Notes: a model not told the origin generated them from the letters alone. Numbered from the stretch's first letter, positions 52,552 to 61,087 are shown. The stretch is 64,000 bases of DNA from Streptomyces sp. NBC_00490 (GCF_036013645.1 NZ_CP107869.1:6448001-6512000), one strand, 5' to 3'. Translations and numbers: made by a program.

Positions 52552-53184
52552 ATGACCCTCACCCCACCCCGCCTCGCCCTGACCCTCACCGCCGCGTCGG
52601 TCATGCTCGCCACGAACCTCTTCGTCGCGACGACGGCGGAGGCCGACGAAACCCCCAGCGTCCCCCCGGGCACCGAGGCCACCGCCGCGGCCCCCGTGAA
52701 GGTGGACGCCAACGACCCCGACCTCAAGCTCCCCGAGGGCGCCACTCTCGCCGAACCCAAGGTCCTGGACATCAAGCAGGTCGTGGAGGACCAGTCCGGC
52801 GAGGAACGCCGTGAAGACACGAACGCGGACGTCAAGTTCGCCCTCCAGGCGGAGGTCCTCTTCGGCAAGGACAGCGCGAAACTCAGCGGCCAGTCGAAGG
52901 CCCGTATCGCGGCGATCGCGGACGAGATCAAGAAGCAGAACGCGACGAAGATCCGCGTCTTCGGCTTCACGGACAACCTGGGCACCTCCGCCCACGGCGA
53001 CGTCCTGTCGAAGCAGCGGGCCAACGCCGTGCAGGACGTCCTGGAAGCCGAACTGAACGACGCGAACGTCACGTACGAGGTACGCGGATACGGCGAGCAG
53101 TACCCGATCTCCGACAATTCGACGGAGGCCGGCCGCAAGAAGAACCGACGGGTCGAGGTCTCTTTCCCGCGCACGGAGAGCTGA
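52552..53184 (+). CDS. Secreted OmpA-domain protein
   Basis: A 210-residue exported protein. Signal peptide (SVMLATNLFVATTAEA), an acidic linker, and an OmpA C-terminal peptidoglycan-binding domain at about 95-205: VLFGKDSAKLSGQSKARIAAIADEI, RVFGFTDNLGTSAHGDVLSKQRANAV with the Asp that binds diaminopimelate, and NRRVEVSFP with its Arg. In this monoderm organism it should grip the peptidoglycan. It is the last gene of the pilus run and is followed by a strong hairpin, so it may be the wall anchor of the Tad machine. Confidence 0.88.
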   Translation: MTLTPPRLALTLTAASVMLATNLFVATTAEADETPSVPPGTEATAAAPVKVDANDPDLKLPEGATLAEPKVLDIKQVVEDQSGEERREDTNADVKFALQAEVLFGKDSAKLSGQSKARIAAIADEIKKQNATKIRVFGFTDNLGTSAHGDVLSKQRANAVQDVLEAELNDANVTYEVRGYGEQYPISDNSTEAGRKKNRRVEVSFPRTES

Positions 53185-53191
53185 ACGACGA

Positions 53192-53220
53192 GGCGCCGGG
53201 GAGGAGAACTCCCCGGCGCC
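53192..53220. terminator. Hairpin terminator ending the Tad locus
   Basis: A perfect 12-bp stem (GGCGCCGGGGAG with CTCCCCGGCGCC) with GAGAA loop, between convergent genes. No T-run; it likely works in both directions. Confidence 0.75.
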
Positions 53221-53245
53221 GTTGGAACGGTCGATCGTTGTTCGG

Positions 53246-53719
53246 TCAGCCGAACATGCCGGGCTGGTAGTCACCGGCGGGCTGCTGGATGATGACGTTG
53301 AAGCGGTTGTAGAGGTTGATGAGGGCGATGGTGGCGACCAGCGCGGCCAGCTGCTCCTCGTCGTAGTGCTTCTGGGCGTTGGCCCAGACCTCGTCGCTGA
53401 CCCCGCCGGCCCCGTCGGCGATGCGGGTGCCTTCCTCGGCGAGTTCCAGCGCGGCACGCTCGGCCTCGGTGAACACCTTGGCCTCACGCCAGGCGGCGAC
53501 GAGGTGGAGTCGTTCGTGGGTCTCGCCGGCGGCGACCGCGTCCTTGGTGTGCATGTCGGTGCAGAACCCGCAGCCGTTGATCTGGCTGGCGCGAAGCTTG
53601 ACGAGCTCCGCCGTCGAGTGCGGCAGGGCCGAGTCCGCGACCGCCTTGCCCGCCGAGTTGACGTACCGGATGATCTTGCCGGCGAGCGGGTTTCCGAAGA
53701 GGTCGAGGCGGGCTTCCAT
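53246..53719 (-). CDS. AhpD/carboxymuconolactone decarboxylase-family protein
   Basis: A 157-residue protein with the AhpD active-site core NGCGFCTDMHTKDA: Cys50 and Cys53 form the CxxC and His57 completes it. Such proteins act as alkylhydroperoxidases or thiol-disulfide reductants. There is no ahpC gene adjacent. A good ribosome-binding site (AGGAG) precedes ATG 53719. Confidence 0.9.
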   Translation of the reverse strand: MEARLDLFGNPLAGKIIRYVNSAGKAVADSALPHSTAELVKLRASQINGCGFCTDMHTKDAVAAGETHERLHLVAAWREAKVFTEAERAALELAEEGTRIADGAGGVSDEVWANAQKHYDEEQLAALVATIALINLYNRFNVIIQQPAGDYQPGMFG

Positions 53720-53853
53720 GGTGAGCTCCTGTGGCGTTGGTGTCGATGCCTACACCCCCTAGACGGAACGACCCCACCGAGATGTGACACCCCTGAATGT
53801 GACGCGCGTCTCACGGTGCCCATCACTGGCGTGACAGCTCGGCCTGCGGTCCG

Positions 53854-54219
53854 TCACACATCCGTGGTCACGGCCACCCGTACCCCGGCCCGCAGCCCCC
53901 ACCCGGCCATGGCTCCGGCCTCCGCCTCCAGCACATGCCGCGAACGGAGCCGGGGCAGCCCCAGTCGGCCTGGCTTCATGGTGCGTACGGCGGTGACGAC
54001 GAGGTGGCGATCGAGGTAGGCGACATCGATGGGCATGCGCATGCGAAAGGTGTGCACACCGCCGGCGGGCGACAGCAGGATCGCCCCGTCCACGGAATCC
54101 CGCCCCAGCAGCCCTTTGGTACGGGCCCGATAGGACGCGGCGATCTCCAACGGAACGGAGGCCCCGGCAGGCTCCCCATGGACGACCAACGTCCCCCGCC
54201 CGTCCCGCAACCGCCCCAT
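53854..54219 (-). CDS. DUF192-family protein
   Basis: A 121-residue protein of the DUF192 family (SYRARTKGLLGRDSVDGAILLSP, VHTFRMRMPIDVAYLDRHLVVTAVRTMKPGRL, ADSVLEA-like C-terminus as RHVLEAEAGAMAGWGL). Its function is unknown. ATG 54219 (GRLRDGRGT) was chosen over an upstream in-frame start at 54288 because the extra residues are low-complexity. Confidence 0.8.
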   Translation of the reverse strand: MGRLRDGRGTLVVHGEPAGASVPLEIAASYRARTKGLLGRDSVDGAILLSPAGGVHTFRMRMPIDVAYLDRHLVVTAVRTMKPGRLGLPRLRSRHVLEAEAGAMAGWGLRAGVRVAVTTDV

Positions 54220-54494
54220 ACCCGAACCGCCCCCTTCACCCACCACAACCTGCCCCTCCACCCCACCTGCGAACCGAACGAGGCCCAACCGACCACCCGT
54301 CAGCTTTGCGAGTTCATAACTGGAACCACCCGCTCACCACGCGTTATCCAACCGTTACGGCCCAAGTGGGGTCACGCAAGGCCGATTTGGCCGCATTTAC
54401 CCCGCCCTCCGGCAACGGCAACCCTGGTGTCACCGCTGCCCCCTGGATAGCGTTGCTTCGCTCAAGAGAAGCCTCGCCTCACCGGGAGCCGACC

Positions 54495-55151
54495 GTGAAC
54501 CGCCGCCCCACGCTGCTCGCAGCGCTAGCCCTGACCGCCACCGCGGCCCTGACGCTGTCCGCGTGCGGAAGCGACGACAGCTCCAAGGGCAAGGACAACG
54601 ACAAGATCGCGGGAGCCGACACCGGCAAGACGTCGGCGTCGCCGAGCCCGTCCGCCTCGACGGCGGCCGACCGACCGAAGATCGACCTGCCCTCGGATCT
54701 GACCTACACCTTCGACTGGCCTAAGACGGGCGACAAGGACAAGGACGCGGTCCTGGCCGACGGGGAGCAGTCCATCAAGGCAGTGGATCTCGGGATCGTC
54801 AACCAGGACGCGCTCGACAAGGCATACCTCTACTACTACGAGGGTGAGGCTGCCGCCAGCACACAGGAGTTCATCCAGGCATACGTCAAGGCCAAGGCTC
54901 GGGTCACGGGCGCCTACCGCTATTACGACGCGTCCGCCAACGTGAGCGGGAAGGACACCGCCTCGCTGGTGTACTGCGAGGACCAGAGCAAGGCTTATGA
55001 CATGTACCTGGAGGGCAAGAAGGTCAACAAGACGCCCGCCACGAAGAACAGCTACGTGCTCTACATCACCGAACTGCACAAGAACGCCAAGGGTGTGTGG
55101 GCCGTCGAGAAGATCGAGTCCCAGAGGGGAAGCGACAAGTGCCAGCCCTGA
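54495..55151 (+). CDS. Lipoprotein of unknown function
   Basis: A 218-residue lipoprotein. GTG 54495 has GGGAG 6 nt upstream. The signal peptide ends at LTLSAC (Cys20), followed by a Ser/Asp/Lys linker and a domain with SIKAVDLGIVNQDALDKAYLYYYEGEAAASTQEF and ASLVYCEDQSKAYD, and a Cys near the end (SDKCQP). The next gene starts inside its 3' end, so the two proteins are probably made in fixed ratio. Confidence 0.7.
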   Translation: MNRRPTLLAALALTATAALTLSACGSDDSSKGKDNDKIAGADTGKTSASPSPSASTAADRPKIDLPSDLTYTFDWPKTGDKDKDAVLADGEQSIKAVDLGIVNQDALDKAYLYYYEGEAAASTQEFIQAYVKAKARVTGAYRYYDASANVSGKDTASLVYCEDQSKAYDMYLEGKKVNKTPATKNSYVLYITELHKNAKGVWAVEKIESQRGSDKCQP

Positions 55152-56167
55152 GCGCCACATCGCGCGCCCTGATCGCGCCGGTCGTCATCGGCGCGATACT
55201 GCTCAACGGTGCCACCGCCTTCGCGGACAACGAGATCGGCAGCGGCGCCCAGGCGCCGAGCGACCCCGCCAAGATCGACGACAAGGGGAACCTCTCCGTC
55301 ACTGTCGGCGGCGTCGTCTTCGACCGCTCGAAGAACGGCAGCGGTGGTTCGACGGGCGCGCTGGCGTCGACCACCTCCTGGACACCCCCCGCCTGCTGGT
55401 ACGCCCCGAAGTACACCCCGGAGCAGCTCCAGAAGTACATGGAGCCGATCTGGGAGGCCGGATCGACGGGCGCCGAATGGGACAACGAGCAGCGGAAGAA
55501 GTACAACGCCAACGACGAAGAGAAGGCCTTCAACAAGGACAAGACGGGCAAGGGCTACTGGTGGGACTCGTACGTCGACAAGAGCTACCGGCCGGGCTGG
55601 GACGCCTGTGACGACGGCCCCTTCTGGGTCGACACGGGCGACGCCCCGCCGGCCGACATGGAGAACGCCGTCACGCCGGAGATCCTCGCCGAACTCGCCT
55701 ACAACGAGATCCGCGTCCCCGGCACCAAGGTGACCCTGGCCCCCGCCCAGGCGACCAAGGTCAACCTCCCGACCTGGGCCTGGCTCGACGGTGCCGAGTT
55801 CAAGCCGGTCTCCGTCACGGCCTCCGTCCCGGTGCTTGAGATGCAGGCAACTGCCACCGCGGTACCGGTCTCCCTCAAGATCGAGCCCGGTACGGCCGAC
55901 GCCGTGACCTACCCGGCTTCCGGCGTCTGTGAGATCAACAACGGCCGCATCGGCGAGCCCTACGCCAAGGGCAAGGCGGATGAGACCCCACCCTGCGGAG
56001 TGAAATACCTCCGCTCCTCCGGTGACGGCACTTACCCGCTCCGGGCCACGGTCACCTGGAACATCACCTGGACCGGCACCGGGGTCCCCGGCGGCAGGCT
56101 GCCCGACGGCAGCTTCGGTGCCACGCAGGACGTCGTCGTACAGGAGATCCAGGCCATCAACCGCTGA
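55139..56167 (+). CDS. Secreted protein of unknown function paired with the lipoprotein
   Basis: A 342-residue exported protein. GTG 55139 has GAGGGGA 8 nt upstream and overlaps the lipoprotein gene by 13 nt. Signal peptide (ALIAPVVIGAILLNGATAFA), a Gly/Ser linker, a Trp/Tyr-rich region with two Cys (ACWYAPKYTPEQLQKYME, GYWWDSYVDKSYRPGWDACDDGPFW), then beta-rich repeats. No catalytic motif is visible. A 13-bp hairpin follows. Confidence 0.72.
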   Translation: MPALSATSRALIAPVVIGAILLNGATAFADNEIGSGAQAPSDPAKIDDKGNLSVTVGGVVFDRSKNGSGGSTGALASTTSWTPPACWYAPKYTPEQLQKYMEPIWEAGSTGAEWDNEQRKKYNANDEEKAFNKDKTGKGYWWDSYVDKSYRPGWDACDDGPFWVDTGDAPPADMENAVTPEILAELAYNEIRVPGTKVTLAPAQATKVNLPTWAWLDGAEFKPVSVTASVPVLEMQATATAVPVSLKIEPGTADAVTYPASGVCEINNGRIGEPYAKGKADETPPCGVKYLRSSGDGTYPLRATVTWNITWTGTGVPGGRLPDGSFGATQDVVVQEIQAINR

Positions 56168-56187
56168 CGACCGCGAGATCCCGCGCT

Positions 56188-56222
56188 CGGGCGATCACTC
56201 CCCTCGGGAGAGTGATCGCCCG
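56188..56222. terminator. Hairpin between the secreted-protein gene and the convergent operon
   Basis: A perfect 13-bp stem, CGGGCGATCACTC with GAGTGATCGCCCG, and 9-nt loop, 20 nt after one stop and 25 nt before the other. Likely two-way terminator. Confidence 0.75.
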
Positions 56223-56247
56223 ACGTGCTGTGGCGACCTGCCCGGGA

Positions 56248-56913
56248 TCATGAGGACGTCCAGGTGTCCGCTTCCTCATCCGGGCTGATCCGGACGGTGC
56301 GGGCGAACTCGTCGACATGGTCGAGCGCCTTGAGGATCCGGCCGGCGTCGGGATCGGCCAGGATGATCAGAACGTCCGCGGCTTCCGTGCCCTTCTCGTA
56401 GCGCCAGGCGTAACGGAGGCCGACGTGCACCTCGTTGCTGTCCTCGTCCTGGTAGTAGCGCAGCACCCGCAACCCGGCTCCCAGATGCGGGGAGTGGAAG
56501 TCCTCGACAATGGGGGGCTCAATGGCGTAACCCGCATCGGCGTGGGTCAGGTCCCGCAGTGCCGCCTCCCGGTCTTCGTCCTCCTCGATCTCCACCAGGT
56601 CGACATACGCGGGAAGCGGGATCTCCCGCGGGTGGGGGAGATGGAGGAAGACCTCGAAGTCCGGGTAGGCCGCGGGTGCCCTGATGGCATACATCAACAG
56701 GATGTCGGCCAGCAGATCGACCTCGCCCGGTTCCGGCTTCTCCGGCGCGAAATCCTCCCAGAGACCCTCGGCGAAGTAACGTGCCCACGCCTCGGGCGTC
56801 TGGGCCTCCTCGACGTCCTCAAGACCCGGCTCCGGCCACATGAGCGGGATGCGGATCCAGGGGGACAGATCCATGGCGTGCTTGACGTTGAGCCAGCTCA
56901 CTCGTAACTCCAC
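56248..56913 (-). CDS. Last gene of the type VII-like operon, unknown
   Basis: A 221-residue soluble, acidic protein; I do not recognise a family. It has a Trp-rich N-terminus (WARYFAEGLWEDF) and a C-terminal half with VLRYYQDEDSNEVHVGLRYAWRYEKGTEAADVLIILADPD. The GTG start overlaps the previous gene by 16 nt. Position at the end of a secreted-effector-like operon suggests an immunity or chaperone role (inference). Confidence 0.6.
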   Translation of the reverse strand: MELRVSWLNVKHAMDLSPWIRIPLMWPEPGLEDVEEAQTPEAWARYFAEGLWEDFAPEKPEPGEVDLLADILLMYAIRAPAAYPDFEVFLHLPHPREIPLPAYVDLVEIEEDEDREAALRDLTHADAGYAIEPPIVEDFHSPHLGAGLRVLRYYQDEDSNEVHVGLRYAWRYEKGTEAADVLIILADPDAGRILKALDHVDEFARTVRISPDEEADTWTSS

Positions 56914-57515
56914 TTGAACGTGCCGACCACCGCGTCGAACAACTCGACCAGCACGTCGGTGAATTCACTGTCGATATCGCCGTCACCCGGGGTGGAGAAG
57001 TCGATGCTGATCCACCGACCGGGGTCGTCCGCCACGGGGATCACATAGTCGACCCGCCGTGTCGGCAGCTCCTCCTCATCAGGGGCGGAGCGGTAGGCAC
57101 GGCGGAGTGCGGGTGCCCCTGCCACGTCGACCGTTGTCGCCGTTCCGCCGGGCACCTCCTCGGCGGCCAGCTGTGCGAGTACCGCCTGTGGGGGAACCGT
57201 ACGGTCCCGGCCGATCGGCAGCTCGGCGACGATGAACGAAGCCATGAGGAAGATGCCGCCGCGCGGGAGGATGGGAAGGTAGAGGTCGAGGCCGCCGTTC
57301 CTTCTGGCCGCGCGGGCCTGCTTCTCCAACTGGCGGCGCATCTCCAGCCGGAAACGCATCGCGTCGTCCCGGGGGATGCCCTCCGGGACTTGCTCCATGT
57401 GGGAGAAGAGGATCCTCTCGAGTGCTTCCTTCATGCCCTCGCGCAGGGGGATGCGGACCCAGCCGGGTGGCAGGACGAGTTCGTAACGGCGGGGAGTCAG
57501 ATCGGAGACGCTCAC
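56898..57515 (-). CDS. Unknown protein typical of actinobacterial type VII-associated operons
   Basis: A 205-residue soluble protein. The pattern RYELVLPPGWVRIPLREG, then YVIPVADDPGRWISIDFSTPGDGD, then LVELFDAVVGTFKW recurs, from memory, in proteins next to WXG100 or T7SS-signal genes. GTG start in a GTGA overlap (57515-57512) with the membrane-protein stop. Role unknown; chaperone or immunity is possible. Confidence 0.62.
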   Translation of the reverse strand: MSVSDLTPRRYELVLPPGWVRIPLREGMKEALERILFSHMEQVPEGIPRDDAMRFRLEMRRQLEKQARAARRNGGLDLYLPILPRGGIFLMASFIVAELPIGRDRTVPPQAVLAQLAAEEVPGGTATTVDVAGAPALRRAYRSAPDEEELPTRRVDYVIPVADDPGRWISIDFSTPGDGDIDSEFTDVLVELFDAVVGTFKWSYE

Positions 57516-58000
57516 ACGCGGGCCTGCTTCTTGAGCTGGCGGTCGGCCACGAGGATCGTCAGGCAGCAGAGCACTGAAATGATGCCCAGCCAGTTGTAGC
57601 CGATGGTCCCGATGATGTTCCAGACCAGGTACATGATGGCAACCATCTTGATCGTCTGGGAGAAGTTGGCGCCGATATGCGGGTTACGGATGAGCTCTCG
57701 GTTCCTGAAAAACAGGGCCAGCATCAGGGCGGGCGAGATCATCAACGGCCATGCCACGTAGCCGTAGGTGAGCCAGTCCATTCCGCCGTATTTGCTGCCG
57801 AGGTCTTGGAAGGCGAAGCAGAAAAACGGTACCAGTGTGCACGCGGCGAGGAACTTCATGGCCCGGGATTCCTGCGGGCTTTTCGCCGGGATTGTCGCCA
57901 CTATCTCCACTCCCTCGAACTTTGCTCTGAATTTGGTCGTGCCCGGTTGTTGCGGGTAAGTGCGCGCTCCGGTGTGTTCACCAACGGCTCCCGACTTCAC
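57512..58000 (-). CDS. Small polytopic membrane protein in the type VII-like operon
   Basis: A 162-residue protein with about four membrane helices (FLAACTLVPFFCFAFQDLG, VAWPLMISPALMLALFF, IKMVAIMYLVWNIIGTIGYNWLGIISVLCCLTILVA). GTG 58000 lies inside the previous gene (23-nt overlap); a later ATG at about 57859 would remove the first 47 residues. Function unknown; a membrane partner or immunity protein for the large secreted protein is plausible. Confidence 0.58.
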   Translation of the reverse strand: MKSGAVGEHTGARTYPQQPGTTKFRAKFEGVEIVATIPAKSPQESRAMKFLAACTLVPFFCFAFQDLGSKYGGMDWLTYGYVAWPLMISPALMLALFFRNRELIRNPHIGANFSQTIKMVAIMYLVWNIIGTIGYNWLGIISVLCCLTILVADRQLKKQARV

Positions 58001-59273
58001 GCGTCAGGACATCCTTGGCGTCGCCGTACTGGTCCTTGTATGGGCCTTTTTCTCCCAGTTTGTCGCCCACGTCCACCAGGGTGGCAGCCCCGTAGTTCAG
58101 CCGGAACTTCAGTACGGCCGTGTTCACCGTGTCGGCCGCCGCCCGCACGCTGGCATTCCCACCGAACTCAGCCCGCATAGCCTTCGCGAACTTACTCGCG
58201 CTGATGACCTCCCCATCGCCCCCCAGCAGGCGCTCCACCCGAGTCGCCATGGGACGTGTTTCTCGCGCCCCGATCCCCCGCAGGGATTGCAGCGCGCGCG
58301 CCGCTTTCGAGCCACGGACCGAGTTTTCACCGTATCGCATGACATTCTTGTGGAGCAGTTTCCGCAGATTCGCGTACCGCTGGAACCGTTCCGCCCTACT
58401 GGCGGTCTTGAGCGCTGTTGTCGCGGCCTTCACGCCCTTCATCGCGACACTGCCGAACCCCAGCGTCGCCAGCGCGAAGACGTCCATGGCGACATCCGCC
58501 CAGTTCCCGTCACCGGAGAGAGCCAGCAGCGTGTGCCCGACTCCGACGAGCGCTGTGAGGCTGATGGCGGTCACCGTGATGAGGGTCGCCAGCCATCCGA
58601 CCGGGGTGAAGAGGAGGGCGATGATCCCGATGGCGGTCGCGGCCCAACTCAGGACTTCGACGACGGATTTGATGGTGTCCGCGTGCTCGTGCACCCCGTC
58701 CTTGAAGTTCTCCCAGGCGCTGTCCTTGATGATGTCCGAGATGTCATCGCCGATATTGTCGGCGTAGTGCTGGGCGCGGGAGTCGCGCTCGGAGACGATC
58801 TGGTTGAGCTGCTTGTGGTAAGGCGCCAAGTGGCTGTCGGGGTCGGATGACTCCGACGCGTTCTTTTCGCCGCTTTTCTTGGCCTCGGCTTCCTTCTTCT
58901 TCGCCTCGGCAACGTGTTCCTCATCCGCCCGCTTCGCGGCTCGGAGGACACCATCGGCCCGTTCCTGGAAGCCCTCCAGCTCATTGGCCCAATGGCCGAG
59001 GTCGCCGACAACACGTTCGTAGCGGGCCGCAGTCTCGCGGAAGTGCTTTTCGAGGTCGCCGGACTTGTCGCGGATCTTGTCGGCGTACTTGCCCGTCAGG
59101 GCGTCACCGTCGGCGGCCTTGCGCAGGATGCGGGCCTGGTCGCGGAGGGTTGAGGCGAGGTTCTTCATTCTGCCGACCTCGTCGCGGATGTCCTCCGGAT
59201 CGCCGGGGACCGGGTCCTTCTCCGCCAGCGGATGCCAGTCGACCGGCCGGCGCCTGCCCTTGCCCGTACCCAT
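57978..59273 (-). CDS. Large T7SS-signal protein with membrane-inserting middle
   Basis: A 431-residue protein. The N-terminus DWHPLAEKDPVPGDPEDI then a helical region (about 35-190, many Lys/Glu/Ala, coiled-coil-like) matches the putative T7SS secretion-signal module. Two long hydrophobic helices (about 200-255: SWAATAIGIIALLFTPVGWLATLITV and ISLTALVGVGHTLLALSG) and a basic, helical C-terminal domain of about 170 residues of unknown fold follow. The arrangement resembles polymorphic effectors of type VII systems. No nuclease or other toxin motif was recognised. It starts 3 nt after the small helical gene. Confidence 0.72.
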   Translation of the reverse strand: MGTGKGRRRPVDWHPLAEKDPVPGDPEDIRDEVGRMKNLASTLRDQARILRKAADGDALTGKYADKIRDKSGDLEKHFRETAARYERVVGDLGHWANELEGFQERADGVLRAAKRADEEHVAEAKKKEAEAKKSGEKNASESSDPDSHLAPYHKQLNQIVSERDSRAQHYADNIGDDISDIIKDSAWENFKDGVHEHADTIKSVVEVLSWAATAIGIIALLFTPVGWLATLITVTAISLTALVGVGHTLLALSGDGNWADVAMDVFALATLGFGSVAMKGVKAATTALKTASRAERFQRYANLRKLLHKNVMRYGENSVRGSKAARALQSLRGIGARETRPMATRVERLLGGDGEVISASKFAKAMRAEFGGNASVRAAADTVNTAVLKFRLNYGAATLVDVGDKLGEKGPYKDQYGDAKDVLTREVGSRW

Positions 59274-59276
59274 CGG

Positions 59277-59591
59277 TCAATTGCCCCCGTTTTTCCCGTG
59301 CTTCTTCTCGTTCGCCTTCGCGAGATCGAGGTCCAGCTTCTGGAAGCTCTTGAGTGAGGTGTCTACTTGCTTGCCCAAGTTCTCGACGTTCTCAAGGAGT
59401 TCACGTCGATAGTTGTCCCAGTTGGTGACGAAGTCGTCCATCTTGCCGGCGATACTGCTATGGCCCCAGATGTCATGGATGTCGGCGCGGTGTCTGTCGA
59501 TGCCGTCGAGGGCTTTCTTGATGTCCCTCAGATTCGTCCTCGAAGACGTCAGGAGTGTGTAGTCGACTACCAGGCGGTCGTGTTCCCCCAT
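59277..59591 (-). CDS. WXG100-like small helical protein
   Basis: A 104-residue, two-helix protein with a central turn (DIHDIWGHSSIAGKM) standing where WXG100 proteins carry Trp-x-Gly; here it is W-G-H. Two long amphipathic helices and a Lys/Gly-rich tail fit a small T7SS partner. The ATG at 59591 has GGAGAGG upstream; an upstream in-frame start at 59609 would add six residues. It is the first gene of the five-gene operon. Confidence 0.66.
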   Translation of the reverse strand: MGEHDRLVVDYTLLTSSRTNLRDIKKALDGIDRHRADIHDIWGHSSIAGKMDDFVTNWDNYRRELLENVENLGKQVDTSLKSFQKLDLDLAKANEKKHGKNGGN

Positions 59592-59779
59592 GGGCCTCTC
59601 CGTTTGCACTTACGTGGTCAGCACACTCCCGTTGGGCTCGACCCGCCGGCACAGTCACCGCACACGCCTCCCCGCTCCCGATCGATGATCGTGAGGCGGC
59701 CATGTTTGCTGCTGCATCTTCTCCCATCTCTGCCGGGCCGGCGCAACCGGGTCGCCAGGATCGGTGTGCTCACCGACCC

Positions 59780-59998
59780 GCGCTGGGGGGTTCTCGACTT
59801 CGCCCTTGGGCGAGGCCGAGAGGCACCGAACTGGCGAAAGATCGCCTGCGTGCTCCAGCCCGGCGGGACGTACTTCGCCCAACACGTCGGTAGCCGGGGC
59901 CTCTTCGAGCTCGTCAAGTGGGTGTCCCCGACGTCACCGTCGAGGACTACGAGACCCAACTGCGGTTCGTGCAAGAGCGGGTCAGGTCGGGTGGCCCT
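59780..59998 (+). pseudogene. Relic of a SAM-dependent methyltransferase gene
   Basis: Three pieces of the intact methyltransferase at 61088-61894 can be read: VLDFALGRGREA (equivalent to VLNFALGR), PNWRKIACVLQPGGTYFAQHVG then FELV (equivalent to PDWPEIARVLQPGGTYFAQHVG), and, in the +1 frame, VTVEDYETQLRFVQERV (equivalent to FTVEAYQPQLRALHERI). Two internal deletions and a frameshift separate them. This is a decayed paralogous copy. Confidence 0.72.
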
Positions 59999-60000
59999 CA

Positions 60001-60068
60001 CGTCGCTGCAGCGCCCGCCACATCCCCGAAGTACGGCAGCAGCCGCAGCCCCCTGGTCCAGGTGACCT
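60001..60068 (-). pseudogene. Relic of an AlkZ-like winged-helix gene
   Basis: On the minus strand TRGLRLLPYFGD matches VRGVRLLPYFDA of the intact gene at 61885-63051. The underlying 21 nt at 60027-60047 are identical to 62184-62204. It lies directly behind the methyltransferase relic, in the same convergent order as the intact pair. Confidence 0.6.
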
Positions 60069-60114
60069 CGTAAACAGGTTGTCCGCCCCTGCACGCTTGG
60101 GTAGTAAGGCCCCC

Positions 60115-60987
60115 ATGACCCAACTCGGCGCCGTCTTCCGCCCCCAACTTCCCCCCGAGCGTCTCCGCGACATCGCCCGCCTCGCCGACGACTCCGGCCT
60201 CGAACAGCTCTGGCTCTGGGAGGACTGTTTCCGAGAGGGAGGTGTCTCGACGGCCGCTGCCGCGCTGGCGTGGAGCGAGCGGGTGCGGATCGGGGTCGGA
60301 CTGTTGCCCGTGCCGTTGCGGAACGTCGCCATCACCGCGATGGAGGTCGCCTCGCTGCACCGGATGTTCCCGGGCCGGGCGATCGTCGGGGTTGGGCACG
60401 GTGTGCAGGACTGGATGGGGCAGGTCGGGGCGCGGGTCGAGTCGCCGGTGACCCTGCTGCGGGAGTACCTCGACGCGCTGCGGGCGCTGCTGCGGGGGGA
60501 GAGGGTGAGCGTCGAGGGGCGGTACGTCCGTCTCGACGACGTAGCGCTCGACTGGCCGCCGGCCGAGGCGGTGCCCGTGTTCGCGGGGGCGACCGGGCCG
60601 CGTTCGCTGCGGCTGGCGGGGGAGGCGGCGGACGGGACCATCCTCACCGCGGGCACCCCGGCCGACGGCGTACGACGGGCTCGGCGGCTCGTCGACGAGG
60701 GGCGGGAGTCGGCCGGCCGTAACGATCCGCACCAGGTCGTCGTCTACCTCCTCGCCGCCACCGGAGCCGACGCCGCCGCCCGTCTCCGGGCCGAGCTGGC
60801 CGACGAGGGACTCGCCGACGTTCCGGACCTCGGCGTCGCCGGAGACGCGGGTGCCGTCGCCAAGGCCGTGGAGCGGCTCGCGGAGGCCGGAGCGGACACG
60901 GTGATCCTGCAACCGACGGGGGACGAGCCGGACCCGGAGGGCTTCGTGCGGTTCGTTGCGGAGGAAGTCCGGCCGTTGGTGTCCTGA
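60115..60987 (+). CDS. LLM-class flavin-dependent oxidoreductase
   Basis: A 290-residue luciferase-like monooxygenase-family enzyme, using FMN or coenzyme F420. Seen are FRPQLPPERLRDIARLADDSGLEQLWLWEDCF, VGLLPVPLRNVAITAMEVASLHRMFPGR, GVGHGVQDWMGQVGAR, and ATGPRSLRLAGEAADGTILTAG. ATG 60115 was chosen because upstream in-frame sequence is relic DNA. Substrate and cofactor cannot be assigned; actinobacterial members often use F420. Confidence 0.88.
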   Translation: MTQLGAVFRPQLPPERLRDIARLADDSGLEQLWLWEDCFREGGVSTAAAALAWSERVRIGVGLLPVPLRNVAITAMEVASLHRMFPGRAIVGVGHGVQDWMGQVGARVESPVTLLREYLDALRALLRGERVSVEGRYVRLDDVALDWPPAEAVPVFAGATGPRSLRLAGEAADGTILTAGTPADGVRRARRLVDEGRESAGRNDPHQVVVYLLAATGADAAARLRAELADEGLADVPDLGVAGDAGAVAKAVERLAEAGADTVILQPTGDEPDPEGFVRFVAEEVRPLVS

Positions 60988-61087
60988 CAGTCCGGGCGGG
61001 AGCGGGAACGCGAGAGGGGGCCGTCCGGCAGTCCGCCCGTGAAAAAATCAGCGGCGGTCCCCGGCCCCACCCTGCGACGATCACCCC

